Below, piece by piece: positions 17,071-25,581 of a stretch of DNA of 64,000 bases (position 1 is the stretch's first letter; each line of letters begins with the position of its first letter). The position numbers and the translations under genes are program-made. The notes under the pieces were generated by a model. It made no database searches, was not told where the DNA came from, and worked only from the letters and a program-made list of their open reading frames with translations. The stretch is taken from positions 1 to 64,000 of the forward strand of contig NZ_VWRQ01000015.1 of the NCBI RefSeq assembly GCF_008635795.1. The letters are read 5' to 3'. Source of the stretch: Paenibacillus tepidiphilus. GTDB lineage: Bacteria > Bacillota > Bacilli > Paenibacillales > Paenibacillaceae.

Positions 17071-18957
17071 ATGAGTTATGATGGAGGCAGCTATGACGTT
17101 GTTGTCATCGGTGCAGGACATGCCGGCTGTGAAGCTGCCCTGGCAGCAGCGCGGATGGGCTGCCGCACGTTGATGATAACGATTAATCTGGATATGGTGG
17201 CGTTTATGCCCTGCAACCCGTCCATCGGCGGACCAGCAAAGGGCCATGTGGTGCGGGAAATTGATGCACTCGGCGGTGAAATGGGCCGAAATATCGATAA
17301 GACGTTTATTCAATTGCGGATGCTGAACACAGGTAAAGGTCCGGCTGTACATGCCTTGCGTGCACAAGCAGACAAATTCCTCTATCAGCATACGATGAAG
17401 GAAACGATGGAGAAGACCCCAAACCTGACACTTCGTCAAGGGATGGTGGAAGAGTTAATCGTAGAGGACGGCCACGTCGCCGGAGTCATTACCAAGACCG
17501 GAACGGCCTACTATAGTAAAACTGTAATTCTGACAACGGGAACGTATCTGCGCGGCAAAGTCATTATGGGTGAGCTGACCTATGAGAGCGGGCCAAACAA
17601 CCAGCAGCCTTCCGTGAAGCTGTCCGAGAATTTACGTGAGCTGGGCTTTGAGCTGGTTCGATTTAAGACCGGAACACCGCCGCGTGTTCATAAAGACACC
17701 ATTGATTTCTCGAAAACGGAAATTCAACCGGGCGATGAACAGCCGAAGTTCTTTTCCTATGAAACGAAGTCATCTTCGAATGAACAGCTTCCTTGCTGGC
17801 TGACTTACACTTCAGAAGTGACACATCAGATTATTAATGATAACCTGCACCGTGCGCCAATGTTCACCGGTATTATTGAAGGAACAGGACCACGGTACTG
17901 TCCTTCGATTGAGGATAAGGTCGTACGCTTCAGCGACAAATCGAAGCATCAGATCTTCCTGGAGCCTGAAGGCAAGAACACTTCGGAGTACTATGTGCAG
18001 GGATTGTCGACCAGTCTGCCGGAAGATGTGCAGCTCGCTATTCTCCGTTCGATTCCCGGGATGGAAAAGGTTGAAATGATGCGTAATGGATATGCTATCG
18101 AATATGACGCTATGGTACCCACGCAGCTCTGGCCATCTCTGGAGACAAAGCGTCTGCCGGGATTATTTACGGCCGGACAGATCAACGGAACCTCCGGTTA
18201 TGAGGAAGCGGCAGGACAAGGAATCATGGCCGGCATTAATGCGGCGCGCAAAGTTCAGGGGAAGGAGCCAGTAGTGCTCGACCGTTCCCAGGGCTATATC
18301 GGAGTGCTCATTGATGATCTGGTCACCAAGGGCACCAATGAGCCTTACCGACTGCTGACCTCCCGGGCAGAATACAGATTACTGCTGCGTCACGACAATG
18401 CAGATTTGCGTTTGACGCCAATCGGGTACGATATTGGTCTGATTACAGAGGAACGGTATACCGCATTCACCGATAAAAAGTCCCGTGTCGAGCGTGAAGT
18501 CGCCCGGCTGCAGGAGACTAAGGTGAAACCGCAAGAGGTGAACGAGGCGCTTGCCGCTTACGGCTCCGCACCGATTGTTGACGGCAGCAACCTGCTGACG
18601 CTGATGCGCCGTCCAGAGGTGGAATACAGCTTTGTGGAACGAATTTCGCCGTCTGCTGAAGAATTGGATGACGAAATGAAAGAACAGGTTGAAATTCAAA
18701 TTAAATATGCCGGTTATATTGAGAAGCAGCTGCAGCATGTGGACAAGCTGCAAAAGATGGAGCAAAAGAAGATTCCTGAGGATATCAACTATAATGAGAT
18801 TCATGGTCTGGCAATGGAAGCCCGGCAAAAGCTGACCAAAATTGCTCCGATCTCGATTGGTCAAGCTTCACGCATTTCAGGAGTGACGCCTGCAGATATT
18901 TCAATTCTTCTTGTCTATCTGGAGCACTATAACCGTGTAACGGCAGCGAAAGGATAA
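17071..18957 (+). CDS. mnmG: tRNA uridine 5-carboxymethylaminomethyl modification enzyme MnmG
   Basis: This FAD-dependent partner of MnmE is 628 residues long from ATG 17071; the open frame extends to 17032, but AGGAGG lies 8 nt before 17071 and the protein then begins MSYDGGSYDVVVIGAGHAGC as in the family. The FAD-binding motif GAGHAGCEAALAAARMG is at the N-terminus. GidA signature stretches GPKYCPSIE-like (GPRYCPSIEDK) and AGQINGTSGYEEAAGQG are present. rsmG starts 3 nt after its stop, so the two are almost certainly co-transcribed. Confidence 0.97.
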   Translation: MSYDGGSYDVVVIGAGHAGCEAALAAARMGCRTLMITINLDMVAFMPCNPSIGGPAKGHVVREIDALGGEMGRNIDKTFIQLRMLNTGKGPAVHALRAQADKFLYQHTMKETMEKTPNLTLRQGMVEELIVEDGHVAGVITKTGTAYYSKTVILTTGTYLRGKVIMGELTYESGPNNQQPSVKLSENLRELGFELVRFKTGTPPRVHKDTIDFSKTEIQPGDEQPKFFSYETKSSSNEQLPCWLTYTSEVTHQIINDNLHRAPMFTGIIEGTGPRYCPSIEDKVVRFSDKSKHQIFLEPEGKNTSEYYVQGLSTSLPEDVQLAILRSIPGMEKVEMMRNGYAIEYDAMVPTQLWPSLETKRLPGLFTAGQINGTSGYEEAAGQGIMAGINAARKVQGKEPVVLDRSQGYIGVLIDDLVTKGTNEPYRLLTSRAEYRLLLRHDNADLRLTPIGYDIGLITEERYTAFTDKKSRVEREVARLQETKVKPQEVNEALAAYGSAPIVDGSNLLTLMRRPEVEYSFVERISPSAEELDDEMKEQVEIQIKYAGYIEKQLQHVDKLQKMEQKKIPEDINYNEIHGLAMEARQKLTKIAPISIGQASRISGVTPADISILLVYLEHYNRVTAAKG

Positions 18958-18960
18958 CCG

Positions 18961-19683
18961 ATGGATCAGATTACGGAAAAGTTCACTACCCTATTGAAGG
19001 AGCAAGGGATTCAGCTTACAGAGATACAATTGGCACAATTCGAGCTTTATTATCAGGAGCTGGTTTCCTGGAATGAGAAGATGAATTTAACCGGCATTAC
19101 AGAGCGGGCACAAGTGTATATGAAGCATTTTTACGATTCCTTGTCGCTTTCCTTCTATTTAAATATGCAAGAGGTTCAGAGTCTGGCGGATATCGGCTCA
19201 GGGGCCGGATTTCCCGGTATTCCCCTGAAGATCGCTTTTCCCCATTTAAAGCTGTCCATTGTAGATTCTTTGGCCAAGCGAATCTCGTTTCTGCAGCATA
19301 TTTGTGATAGCCTGAAATTATCGGATGTAGAGCTGATCCATGGACGGGCAGAGGATATTGCCAGACAGCCAGCCCATCGGGATGCTTATGATGTTGTAAC
19401 AGCCCGGGCAGTTGCCCGGTTAGCGCTGCTCAATGAATTCTGCCTGCCATTCGTCCGTCAAGGTGGAATGTTCGCAGCTATGAAGGGCAGCGATCCCGTT
19501 GAAGAAGTTGCAGAGTCACGAAAGAGTCTCAAGGAGTTACGTGCTACCTTGAACAAGGTGGAGGCTTTCCGGCTGCCTGTGGAGGAATCGGATCGTCACA
19601 TTGTTCTGATCCACAAAAGCGGCGCTACTCCTGCAAAATATCCACGCAAAGCGGGAATTCCCGCCAAGTCTCCAATCCTCTAA
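18961..19683 (+). CDS. rsmG: 16S rRNA (guanine527-N7)-methyltransferase RsmG
   Basis: RsmG methylates N7 of G527 in 16S rRNA; its loss gives low-level streptomycin resistance in several bacteria. The 240-residue protein has the SAM-binding motif LADIGSGAGFPGIPLKIAFP and the family TARAVARL segment. AAAGGAT lies just before ATG, overlapping the mnmG stop region. A parS site begins one base after the stop codon, followed by a strong terminator. Confidence 0.96.
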   Translation: MDQITEKFTTLLKEQGIQLTEIQLAQFELYYQELVSWNEKMNLTGITERAQVYMKHFYDSLSLSFYLNMQEVQSLADIGSGAGFPGIPLKIAFPHLKLSIVDSLAKRISFLQHICDSLKLSDVELIHGRAEDIARQPAHRDAYDVVTARAVARLALLNEFCLPFVRQGGMFAAMKGSDPVEEVAESRKSLKELRATLNKVEAFRLPVEESDRHIVLIHKSGATPAKYPRKAGIPAKSPIL

Positions 19684-19684
19684 T

Positions 19685-19700
19685 TGTTTCACGTGAAACA
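19685..19700. promoter_or_regulatory. parS: parS site (perfect palindrome)
   Basis: TGTTTCACGTGAAACA is the exact 16-bp consensus parS bound by ParB/Spo0J. It lies between rsmG and noc, less than 2.5 kb from parB and about 7 kb from oriC. Confidence 0.97.
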
Positions 19701-19725
19701 ATAAACATGGAAACAAATAACACAC

Positions 19726-19761
19726 AGATCAAGCCGCTTATCGCGGACTTGGTCTTTTTTT
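19726..19761 (+). terminator. rsmG terminator
   Basis: AGATCAAGCCGC and GCGGACTTGGTCT-type arms form a long stem with a short TTAT loop, followed by seven T residues. Between here and noc (19762-20092) only A/T-rich DNA and a TATAAT at 20064-20069 without a good -35 are seen. Confidence 0.85.
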
Positions 19762-20092
19762 ATAGTAAATGTAAGCTTAGAGCCTAAAAATTAAAGAGAT
19801 TTCTCTAGAGAATGAGCCAAAACAGGAAAAATAGGTCTAAACGGAGAATAGGATTATTGGCAGAAAAGTGATAGAATAATATAGTAAGACTTTAAAGGAA
19901 AATTGGTAATCAGGGAATTACCGGGATATCCGGCTCCTGCTGGATGAAGTGTTGTCATGAAATGGATGCTGCATGTGTATTGAAGACATAAAAAGCATGA
20001 TATGCTTCTTCCCCGAACCGTACGATCAGCTTTTCACTTGAAGAAGGGTTATTAGTATCGTACTATAATGAAACTAGGTGGTAATGAACGGA

Positions 20093-20908
20093 ATGAAAGA
20101 ACAATTCACCAAGCTTTTTGGATTTACCGAGCGGAGCAGCGGAGAAGAGATCAAACAAATCCCGGTTCATGAGGTCATCAGCAGTCCTTATCAACCCCGG
20201 ACGATATTCGATGACGAGAAGATAGACGAGCTCTGTCAGACCATAAAGACCCACGGTGTGATTCAGCCTATAGTCGTGCGCTACCGCGATTCACGTTATG
20301 AGATTATTGCCGGTGAGCGCCGGTGGCGTGCTGTGAAGAAGCTGGGGCTGGAGTCTATTCCGGCTATTGTACGTGAATTTAATGATTCACAAGCTGCTTC
20401 CATTGCTCTTATTGAAAATCTGCAGCGTGAAGGCTTGACTTCCATTGAAGAAGCCATTGCTTACCAAAAACTTATAGATCTCCATCAATTAACCCAGGAA
20501 AGCCTTGCACAACGGCTTGGCAAGAGTCAATCTACAATCGCCAACAAAATCCGGCTGCTGCAGCTTCCTGAAGAGGTGAAGACCGCTTTGATGGAACGCC
20601 AAATTACAGAGCGTCACGCCCGTTCCCTGCTGTCGCTGGACACTGTAGAAATGCAATTGAAGGTGCTTGGCGAGATCATTGCCAAAGGCCTTAATGTCAA
20701 ACAAACGGAAGCGAGAATTGCCTTCTACAAAGCAGCCTCGCAAACGAAAAAGTCGAAACGCATCTCCTACACGAAGGATGTCCGTCTTGCGCTTAACACC
20801 ATCCGGCAGTCTATAGATATGGTATCCGGATCAGGTATGGATATTAAAACCTCAGAAAATGACCGTGGAGACCATTACGAGATTGTAATTCAGATCCCAA
20901 AACGATAA
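20093..20908 (+). CDS. noc: nucleoid occlusion protein Noc
   Basis: Noc is a ParB paralogue that binds sites around the chromosome, associates with the membrane and blocks FtsZ assembly over the nucleoid. The 271-residue product (ATG 20093; in-frame upstream starts at 20078 and 20084 sit too close to the AGGTGG site) begins with an amphipathic stretch MKEQFTKLFGF, suited to membrane contact. It has the ParB motif GERRWRAV, the ENLQRE motif and a helix-turn-helix ESLAQRLGKSQSTIANKI. It is distinguished from ParB by position before parA and its N-terminus, matching Bacillus noc. Confidence 0.92.
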   Translation: MKEQFTKLFGFTERSSGEEIKQIPVHEVISSPYQPRTIFDDEKIDELCQTIKTHGVIQPIVVRYRDSRYEIIAGERRWRAVKKLGLESIPAIVREFNDSQAASIALIENLQREGLTSIEEAIAYQKLIDLHQLTQESLAQRLGKSQSTIANKIRLLQLPEEVKTALMERQITERHARSLLSLDTVEMQLKVLGEIIAKGLNVKQTEARIAFYKAASQTKKSKRISYTKDVRLALNTIRQSIDMVSGSGMDIKTSENDRGDHYEIVIQIPKR

Positions 20909-20924
20909 ATCGATTCAAAAGCTG

Positions 20925-20957
20925 AAGGCGGCCCTGAGGTGATTGGCCGCCTTTTCT
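20925..20957 (+). terminator. noc terminator
   Basis: AAGGCGGCC and GGCCGCCTT form a perfect 9-bp stem with an 11-nt loop, and the 3' arm runs into TTTTCT. Confidence 0.85.
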
Positions 20958-21105
20958 GTGACCTCCCTCGGCGTATATTGTTTTATGGAAATTGAACAGC
21001 AATGTACATAGGTTATTTCATTGTTAATGATCGTTTCCGAGCGGATGCACTGTTACAACTCACGACCGACAAGATGATTCTTTCTAACAATTCGAGGTGA
21101 ACTAA

Positions 21106-21867
21106 GTGTCCAAGATTATTGCCATAGCAAATCAAAAAGGTGGTGTCGGAAAAACGACGACCTCTGTCAACCTGGGTGCCGGAATGGCTACTTTGGGGAA
21201 ACGGGTGCTATTAGTCGACATAGACCCCCAAGGCAACACCACAAGCGGCGTTGGTGTCAATAAAGCTGATGTAGCCAATTGTGTGTACGATATTTTGATC
21301 AATGAAGTAAACACGGAAGAAACCATTTTGGAGACGGGAATCGAAGGTCTGCATATTATTCCGGCAACCATACAGTTGGCTGGGGCGGAAATCGAATTGG
21401 TCTCCACCATTTCGCGTGAGTTAAAGCTAAAGAAGGCTCTTCATGCCGTGAAGAGCAACTATGACTATATCATTATTGATTGTCCGCCATCGCTCGGGAT
21501 TCTCACAATTAACTCGCTGACCGCTGCGGATTCGGTAATTATTCCAATTCAATGCGAGTATTACGCGCTTGAGGGGCTCAGTCAGTTACTCAACACAGTC
21601 CGGCTCGTACAGAAGAACCTTAATCCGCATTTGAAGATTGAAGGTGTATTGCTGACGATGCTGGATGCCCGGACCAACCTGGGGATTCAAGTTATCGAAG
21701 AAGTGAAGAAGTATTTTCAAGAAAAAGTATACCGCACCATTATTCCCCGCAATGTACGGCTTAGCGAAGCGCCTTCGCACGGCCAGTCTATCATAACCTA
21801 TGATACAAGGTCTAAAGGGGCGGAAGTGTATTTAGAGCTGGCAAAGGAAGTGATCTCCTATGAGTAA
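21106..21867 (+). CDS. parA: chromosome partitioning ATPase ParA/Soj
   Basis: ParA/Soj is a Walker-type ATPase that moves or organises ParB-parS complexes and, in Bacillus, regulates DnaA. The 253-residue protein has the deviant Walker A KGGVGKTT near the N-terminus, DIDPQGNTTSG and DCPPSLGILT motifs. The start is GTG (GTG TCC AAG) with GAGGTGA upstream. Its end overlaps parB by 8 nt, so the pair is translationally coupled. Confidence 0.97.
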   Translation: MSKIIAIANQKGGVGKTTTSVNLGAGMATLGKRVLLVDIDPQGNTTSGVGVNKADVANCVYDILINEVNTEETILETGIEGLHIIPATIQLAGAEIELVSTISRELKLKKALHAVKSNYDYIIIDCPPSLGILTINSLTAADSVIIPIQCEYYALEGLSQLLNTVRLVQKNLNPHLKIEGVLLTMLDARTNLGIQVIEEVKKYFQEKVYRTIIPRNVRLSEAPSHGQSIITYDTRSKGAEVYLELAKEVISYE

Positions 21868-22702
21868 ACGTTTGGGCAAAGGGCTGGATGCTCTGATTCC
21901 TTCGCTCTCCATCAATGAGGATGACAAGGTGGTTGAAATTCCACTGAGTCAATTGCGGGCCAATCCTTACCAACCGCGTAAAAACTTCGATGAGGATGCG
22001 ATTCATGAACTGGCTGAGTCGATCAGACAGCATGGCATCATACAGCCTATTATCGTCCGCAGCGTACTGAAAGGCTACGAGATTATCGCCGGGGAACGCC
22101 GCTTCAGGGCATCGCAATATTGTGGCAAGGCTACCATACCGGCGGTTGTCCGCTCGTTTAGCGACCAGCAGGTAATGGAAATTGCCCTGATCGAGAACCT
22201 GCAGCGGGAAAACCTGAATGCAATGGAGATTGCAGTAGCCTATCAAGGGTTGATGGACCAGTTCTCATTGACGCAGGAAGAACTTTCCTTAAAGGTCGGC
22301 AAATCAAGATCACATATTGCGAATTTTTTGCGGCTGCTGACCTTGCCAGATGAAGTCAAAGAATATGTTTCACGTGGAACAATTTCGATGGGGCATGCGC
22401 GGGCAATTGTTGGTCTTAAAGATGCGGACACTATAAAAGAGCTGGCTAAGCAATGTGTGGAGCAGGAATGGAATGTTCGGCAGCTGGAAGAAATCGTGAA
22501 GAACTTGGATCGGAAGCCGGCAAATGCAGCCAAGGTTAAAGCGGTGAAAGTTGACCCTTATATCAATAATGTGGAAGAGACATTGCGGGAACGCTTCAAG
22601 ACAACGGTGAAAATTAAGCAAGGGAAAGAAAAGGGCAAGATCGAGATAAATTATTACAGTGCTCAGGATCTGGAAAGACTTCTTGAATTGTTGGGGAATT
22701 AA
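21860..22702 (+). CDS. parB: chromosome partitioning protein ParB/Spo0J
   Basis: ParB is a CTP-dependent clamp that loads at parS and recruits SMC. The 280-residue protein begins MSKRLGKGLDALIP, carries the CTPase motif GERRFRA, the IENLQREN box and helix-turn-helix QEELSLKVGKSRSHIANFL, and a C-terminal dimerisation segment. A second parS (22366-22381) lies inside its coding sequence, as in Bacillus subtilis spo0J. Confidence 0.97.
   Translation: MSKRLGKGLDALIPSLSINEDDKVVEIPLSQLRANPYQPRKNFDEDAIHELAESIRQHGIIQPIIVRSVLKGYEIIAGERRFRASQYCGKATIPAVVRSFSDQQVMEIALIENLQRENLNAMEIAVAYQGLMDQFSLTQEELSLKVGKSRSHIANFLRLLTLPDEVKEYVSRGTISMGHARAIVGLKDADTIKELAKQCVEQEWNVRQLEEIVKNLDRKPANAAKVKAVKVDPYINNVEETLRERFKTTVKIKQGKEKGKIEINYYSAQDLERLLELLGN
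22366..22381. promoter_or_regulatory. parS: parS site inside parB
   Basis: TGTTTCACGTGGAACA differs from the perfect palindrome by one base and is the reverse complement of the variant TGTTCCACGTGAAACA found inside Bacillus subtilis spo0J. Confidence 0.93.
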
Positions 22703-22724
22703 TCCGGATAGATCGGTATTCGCG

Positions 22725-22773
22725 AACATACTCTGAGATATCCTGGAAACGGATATGGAGGAGTATGTTTTTT
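22725..22773 (+). terminator. parB terminator
   Basis: AACATACTC and GAGTATGTT pair, with an inner ATATCC/GGATAT helix, followed by a run of T residues. Confidence 0.85.
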
Positions 22774-22837
22774 GTAATATGCATATTAGAATACAATAGT
22801 AAGGTGTGACGTGAAGGTTGAGAGAGGGGGAGGAAAA

Positions 22838-24016
22838 GTGGATGAGATACAACCGTTGATTTATTTGGATCATGCCGCAACTTCATGGCCCAAACCTCCG
22901 GAGGTAGCTGCAGCAATGTTGGATGCTCTACAGAACTCTGGTGCAAACGCCGGGCGGGGGAATCACTCTCTGGCGGTAGGCACCGGGAGGGTGCTTGTCC
23001 GGACAAGAAGTATGCTTGCGGAGTTATTCGGAGTCGCCAACTCCCAGGATATAGCCTTCACTCATAACACAACTATGGGGCTAAATATGGCGATAAAGGG
23101 CACACTTCAACCAGGGGATCATGTCATTTCTACAATGACGGAACACAACTCTGTTCGGAGGCCACTGGAATACTTGCGCAATACAATAGGTGTTGAAGTG
23201 GATTATTTGCAGGTGGACCAGAAGGGACAAGTGGATTTGCTTGAGTTGGAACGGACGTTTAGACCAAATACACGGATGGTTATATGTAACCATAGCTCGA
23301 ACCTGCTCGGCAGTATATTGCCGATAGGAGATATCGGCGATATAGCAAAAACCCATGGTGCGCTATTTCTAGTCGATGCTGCCCAAAGTGCAGGTGCGCT
23401 TGATATTGATGTGGCGAAAATGAATATTGATCTCCTTGCCTTCCCGGGACACAAAGGTCTGCTCGGTCCCCAAGGCACAGGGGGGTTGTATATTTCACCG
23501 GGTCTCGATTTGGAGCCGCTAATGCTGGGAGGAACGGGGAGCCAGTCCGAAAACAGTATGCAGCCCAATGTACGTCCAGACCGTTACGAGGCGGGTACCC
23601 AGAATGCGGTGGGGATTGCCGGTCTATTGGCCGGATTGAAGGTCATACGGACAATCGGGACGGAAGTGATTCATCATAAAGAATGGCTGCTGACACAGCG
23701 GTTGATGGAGGGTCTAGCAGGTATAAAGGGGCTACGGTTACTCGGACCCGCTCTGGGAGAAGCGAGGACCGGGATTGTATCCTTCGTTATTGAGGGAGAG
23801 GACTCGGCGGCTATAGCCCATTATCTGGATCGTGGATGCCATATTGCCGTCCGGGCCGGAATGCACTGTACACCGCTGGCCCATAAATCTGCTGATACGC
23901 TGGAAAGCGGAGCAGTCCGTGCCAGTGTAGGAGTTAGCTCGACAGAGTTGGAGATAGAGAGAATGCTGGCTGCAATGAAGGAAAAGTACGGCCAAGCCGG
24001 CAGCAGACAAAAATAA
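22838..24016 (+). CDS. cysteine-desulfurase-family aminotransferase (class V, PLP)
   Basis: The 392-residue protein is a fold-type I PLP enzyme. It has YLDHAATSWPKP at the N-terminus, THNTTMGLN, DAAQSAGAL, the PLP lysine in FPGHKGLLGPQGTGG (about residue 206), and a catalytic-type cysteine in GMHCTPLAHK (about residue 344). This fits the cysteine desulfurase/selenocysteine lyase-like group that is neither IscS nor SufS, so its sulfur or selenium acceptor is unknown. GTG at 22838 is preferred over GTG 22811 because GGGGGAGG lies 4-5 nt upstream. DUF4446 follows after a few bases. A DUF3343 Se/S-carrier-like gene lies 1.3 kb downstream, which may be functionally linked. Confidence 0.88.
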   Translation: MDEIQPLIYLDHAATSWPKPPEVAAAMLDALQNSGANAGRGNHSLAVGTGRVLVRTRSMLAELFGVANSQDIAFTHNTTMGLNMAIKGTLQPGDHVISTMTEHNSVRRPLEYLRNTIGVEVDYLQVDQKGQVDLLELERTFRPNTRMVICNHSSNLLGSILPIGDIGDIAKTHGALFLVDAAQSAGALDIDVAKMNIDLLAFPGHKGLLGPQGTGGLYISPGLDLEPLMLGGTGSQSENSMQPNVRPDRYEAGTQNAVGIAGLLAGLKVIRTIGTEVIHHKEWLLTQRLMEGLAGIKGLRLLGPALGEARTGIVSFVIEGEDSAAIAHYLDRGCHIAVRAGMHCTPLAHKSADTLESGAVRASVGVSSTELEIERMLAAMKEKYGQAGSRQK

Positions 24017-24031
24017 AGGATGGTTCAGGCG

Positions 24032-24532
24032 ATGTCGGAATTAAATGAATTGTTTAGTGAACAGTTGGCAGCAGTTCTTATGCTTATGAGTGTGTTGATA
24101 ATCATTATGCTAATCCTTATCATTGTCCAGGGTGCCAAAATACGCAAGATGCGGCGCAGGTATGAAGCGATGATGGCAGGCAGTGGAGTAGAGGATTTGG
24201 AAAGTCTTCTGATTGAGCTGAAGAACCAGGCTGACATGCTGGAAGAAGGGCAACGCGAACAGAAGGCGTATCTTGAAGCTGCACAAGCCAAAATTCGTGG
24301 GATGAAATCAAAAGTGGCCATGAAGCGGTATAATGCTTTTGGTGAACGGGGCAATGAAATGAGCTTCTCACTGGCTATCCTCGATGATAACCGTAACGGA
24401 GTCGTGCTAACCAGTCTTCATAACCGGGAAAATTCATATATTTACTCCAAGCCCCTCACAGGGGGAGAGTCGCCGTATCCATTGTCCCCGGAGGAAAAAG
24501 AGGTTATTGCTCTCGCGTTGCAGCAGAATTAG
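24032..24532 (+). CDS. DUF4446 membrane-anchored protein
   Basis: The 166-residue protein has an N-terminal membrane helix (about 12-35, very rich in Leu, Ile and Met), a charged coiled-coil stretch (45-90), and the conserved RYNAFGERGNEMSFSLAILD segment typical of DUF4446. Its function is unknown. The ATG at 24032 has AAAGGATGG 8 nt upstream; an ATG at 24020 overlaps that site and is less likely. The last 29 nt overlap the end of the convergent yyaC gene, and it may be co-transcribed with the upstream desulfurase-like gene. Confidence 0.85.
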   Translation: MSELNELFSEQLAAVLMLMSVLIIIMLILIIVQGAKIRKMRRRYEAMMAGSGVEDLESLLIELKNQADMLEEGQREQKAYLEAAQAKIRGMKSKVAMKRYNAFGERGNEMSFSLAILDDNRNGVVLTSLHNRENSYIYSKPLTGGESPYPLSPEEKEVIALALQQN

Positions 24533-25112
24533 CATGCAGATTCCATTGCTTCAAGGCGGAGTATAGACTGGCAGCGATAATGTCAGATAAACGCATTACC
24601 AGACTCAATCTCGTGTTTTGCAGGACAAAATATTCCATGAATCCGCCGACATTCACGATGCCTGTCAAGTGGATATCGCCGACCGGAGGCAGCTGCTTAT
24701 TTACACCGGCGCCGGGTCTGAGCGGTCCTTCGACGACCTGAATCGAGCCGACACTGGCCGAATGTCCGAGACAAGCGTCAATGCCGATAATGAACGGGTT
24801 CCGGTGCTTGTCTTGAATAAGGCGGAGAGTCTCCTCCAGATTGACAGCATGTACAGGTTCGTCCAATGTACCGTACAAGTGGAACAGATGGCTGTGGAAA
24901 CGGGCTAATGCCGTGCCTACCAGGGGGCCAAGCGCATCACCTGTGGAACGGTCTGTACCTACACAGACAATAACGATCGGTGTATCCGGGCGGGTACGCG
25001 AAAAGTGGAAAAGCAGACGGTGGGTAATCGCCGAGTAAATGTCGGGGTCCTCATGAGATACTTTTAAGCAGGACGGCTCCGGCAGCGGTGTGGCTTTGGA
25101 AAAGAGGTTCAT
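24504..25112 (-). CDS. yyaC: YyaC, spore-protease-GPR-like protein (DUF1256)
   Basis: The 202-residue protein has VIVCVGTDRSTGDALGPLVG and FIIGIDACLGH, the signature of YyaC, a relative of the GPR spore germination protease. In Bacillus it is a sporulation gene next to spo0J; its exact activity is not established. The start has GGAAGAT just upstream. It runs against the prevailing direction and overlaps DUF4446 by 29 nt at the 3' ends. Confidence 0.92.
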   Translation of the reverse strand: MNLFSKATPLPEPSCLKVSHEDPDIYSAITHRLLFHFSRTRPDTPIVIVCVGTDRSTGDALGPLVGTALARFHSHLFHLYGTLDEPVHAVNLEETLRLIQDKHRNPFIIGIDACLGHSASVGSIQVVEGPLRPGAGVNKQLPPVGDIHLTGIVNVGGFMEYFVLQNTRLSLVMRLSDIIAASLYSALKQWNLHANSAATREQ

Positions 25113-25308
25113 ACGATCTTCCTTTCTGAAGGGAGAAGTATACTAAAATATCAGGCTATTTTATTTTGCTTTGAAAAAAGCTTATAATCGTGCAAAGACT
25201 CTGAAGTGTAAAGGTTCTTTTGCTGATGATCCTAGTATATGGATGAAAAAGAGTTTTTATACTTCACAGTCGAGAGACAGGAAGAGCAGAGCGGAGGGAG
25301 GCGAGAAG

Positions 25309-25581
25309 ATGGAGGGTGAATTGCTGATTGCCTTTGATTCTACCCAGCAGGCGCTGCGGGCGGAAATGCTGCTGGAATACGCTGAAATAGAAATAGATAT
25401 CTTCCCGACTCCCAAGGAAATTACGGCCGGGTGTGCGATGTCGATTGCTTTTGGCCGAAGTGAACTGGGACCGGTCTGTACCATTATTAAAGAGCAAACC
25501 ATCGAAATTCGCGGGATTTACGGAAGAGCCGGGGAAGACGGCGGATATGCGCTAATCGTGGAACAGGAGGAACTTAAATGA
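25309..25581 (+). CDS. DUF3343 putative Se/S-carrier-like protein
   Basis: The 90-residue protein begins MEGELLIAFDSTQQALRAE and contains FPTPKEITAGCAMSIAF, with the single conserved cysteine of the DUF3343 family annotated as putative selenium/sulfur carrier. The frame is open to 25171, but GGAGG lies 7 nt before ATG 25309 and homologues begin there. It overlaps the start of the mscS-like gene by four bases (ATGA). The presence of a desulfurase-like enzyme upstream supports, but does not prove, a role in sulfur or selenium transfer. Confidence 0.82.
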   Translation: MEGELLIAFDSTQQALRAEMLLEYAEIEIDIFPTPKEITAGCAMSIAFGRSELGPVCTIIKEQTIEIRGIYGRAGEDGGYALIVEQEELK

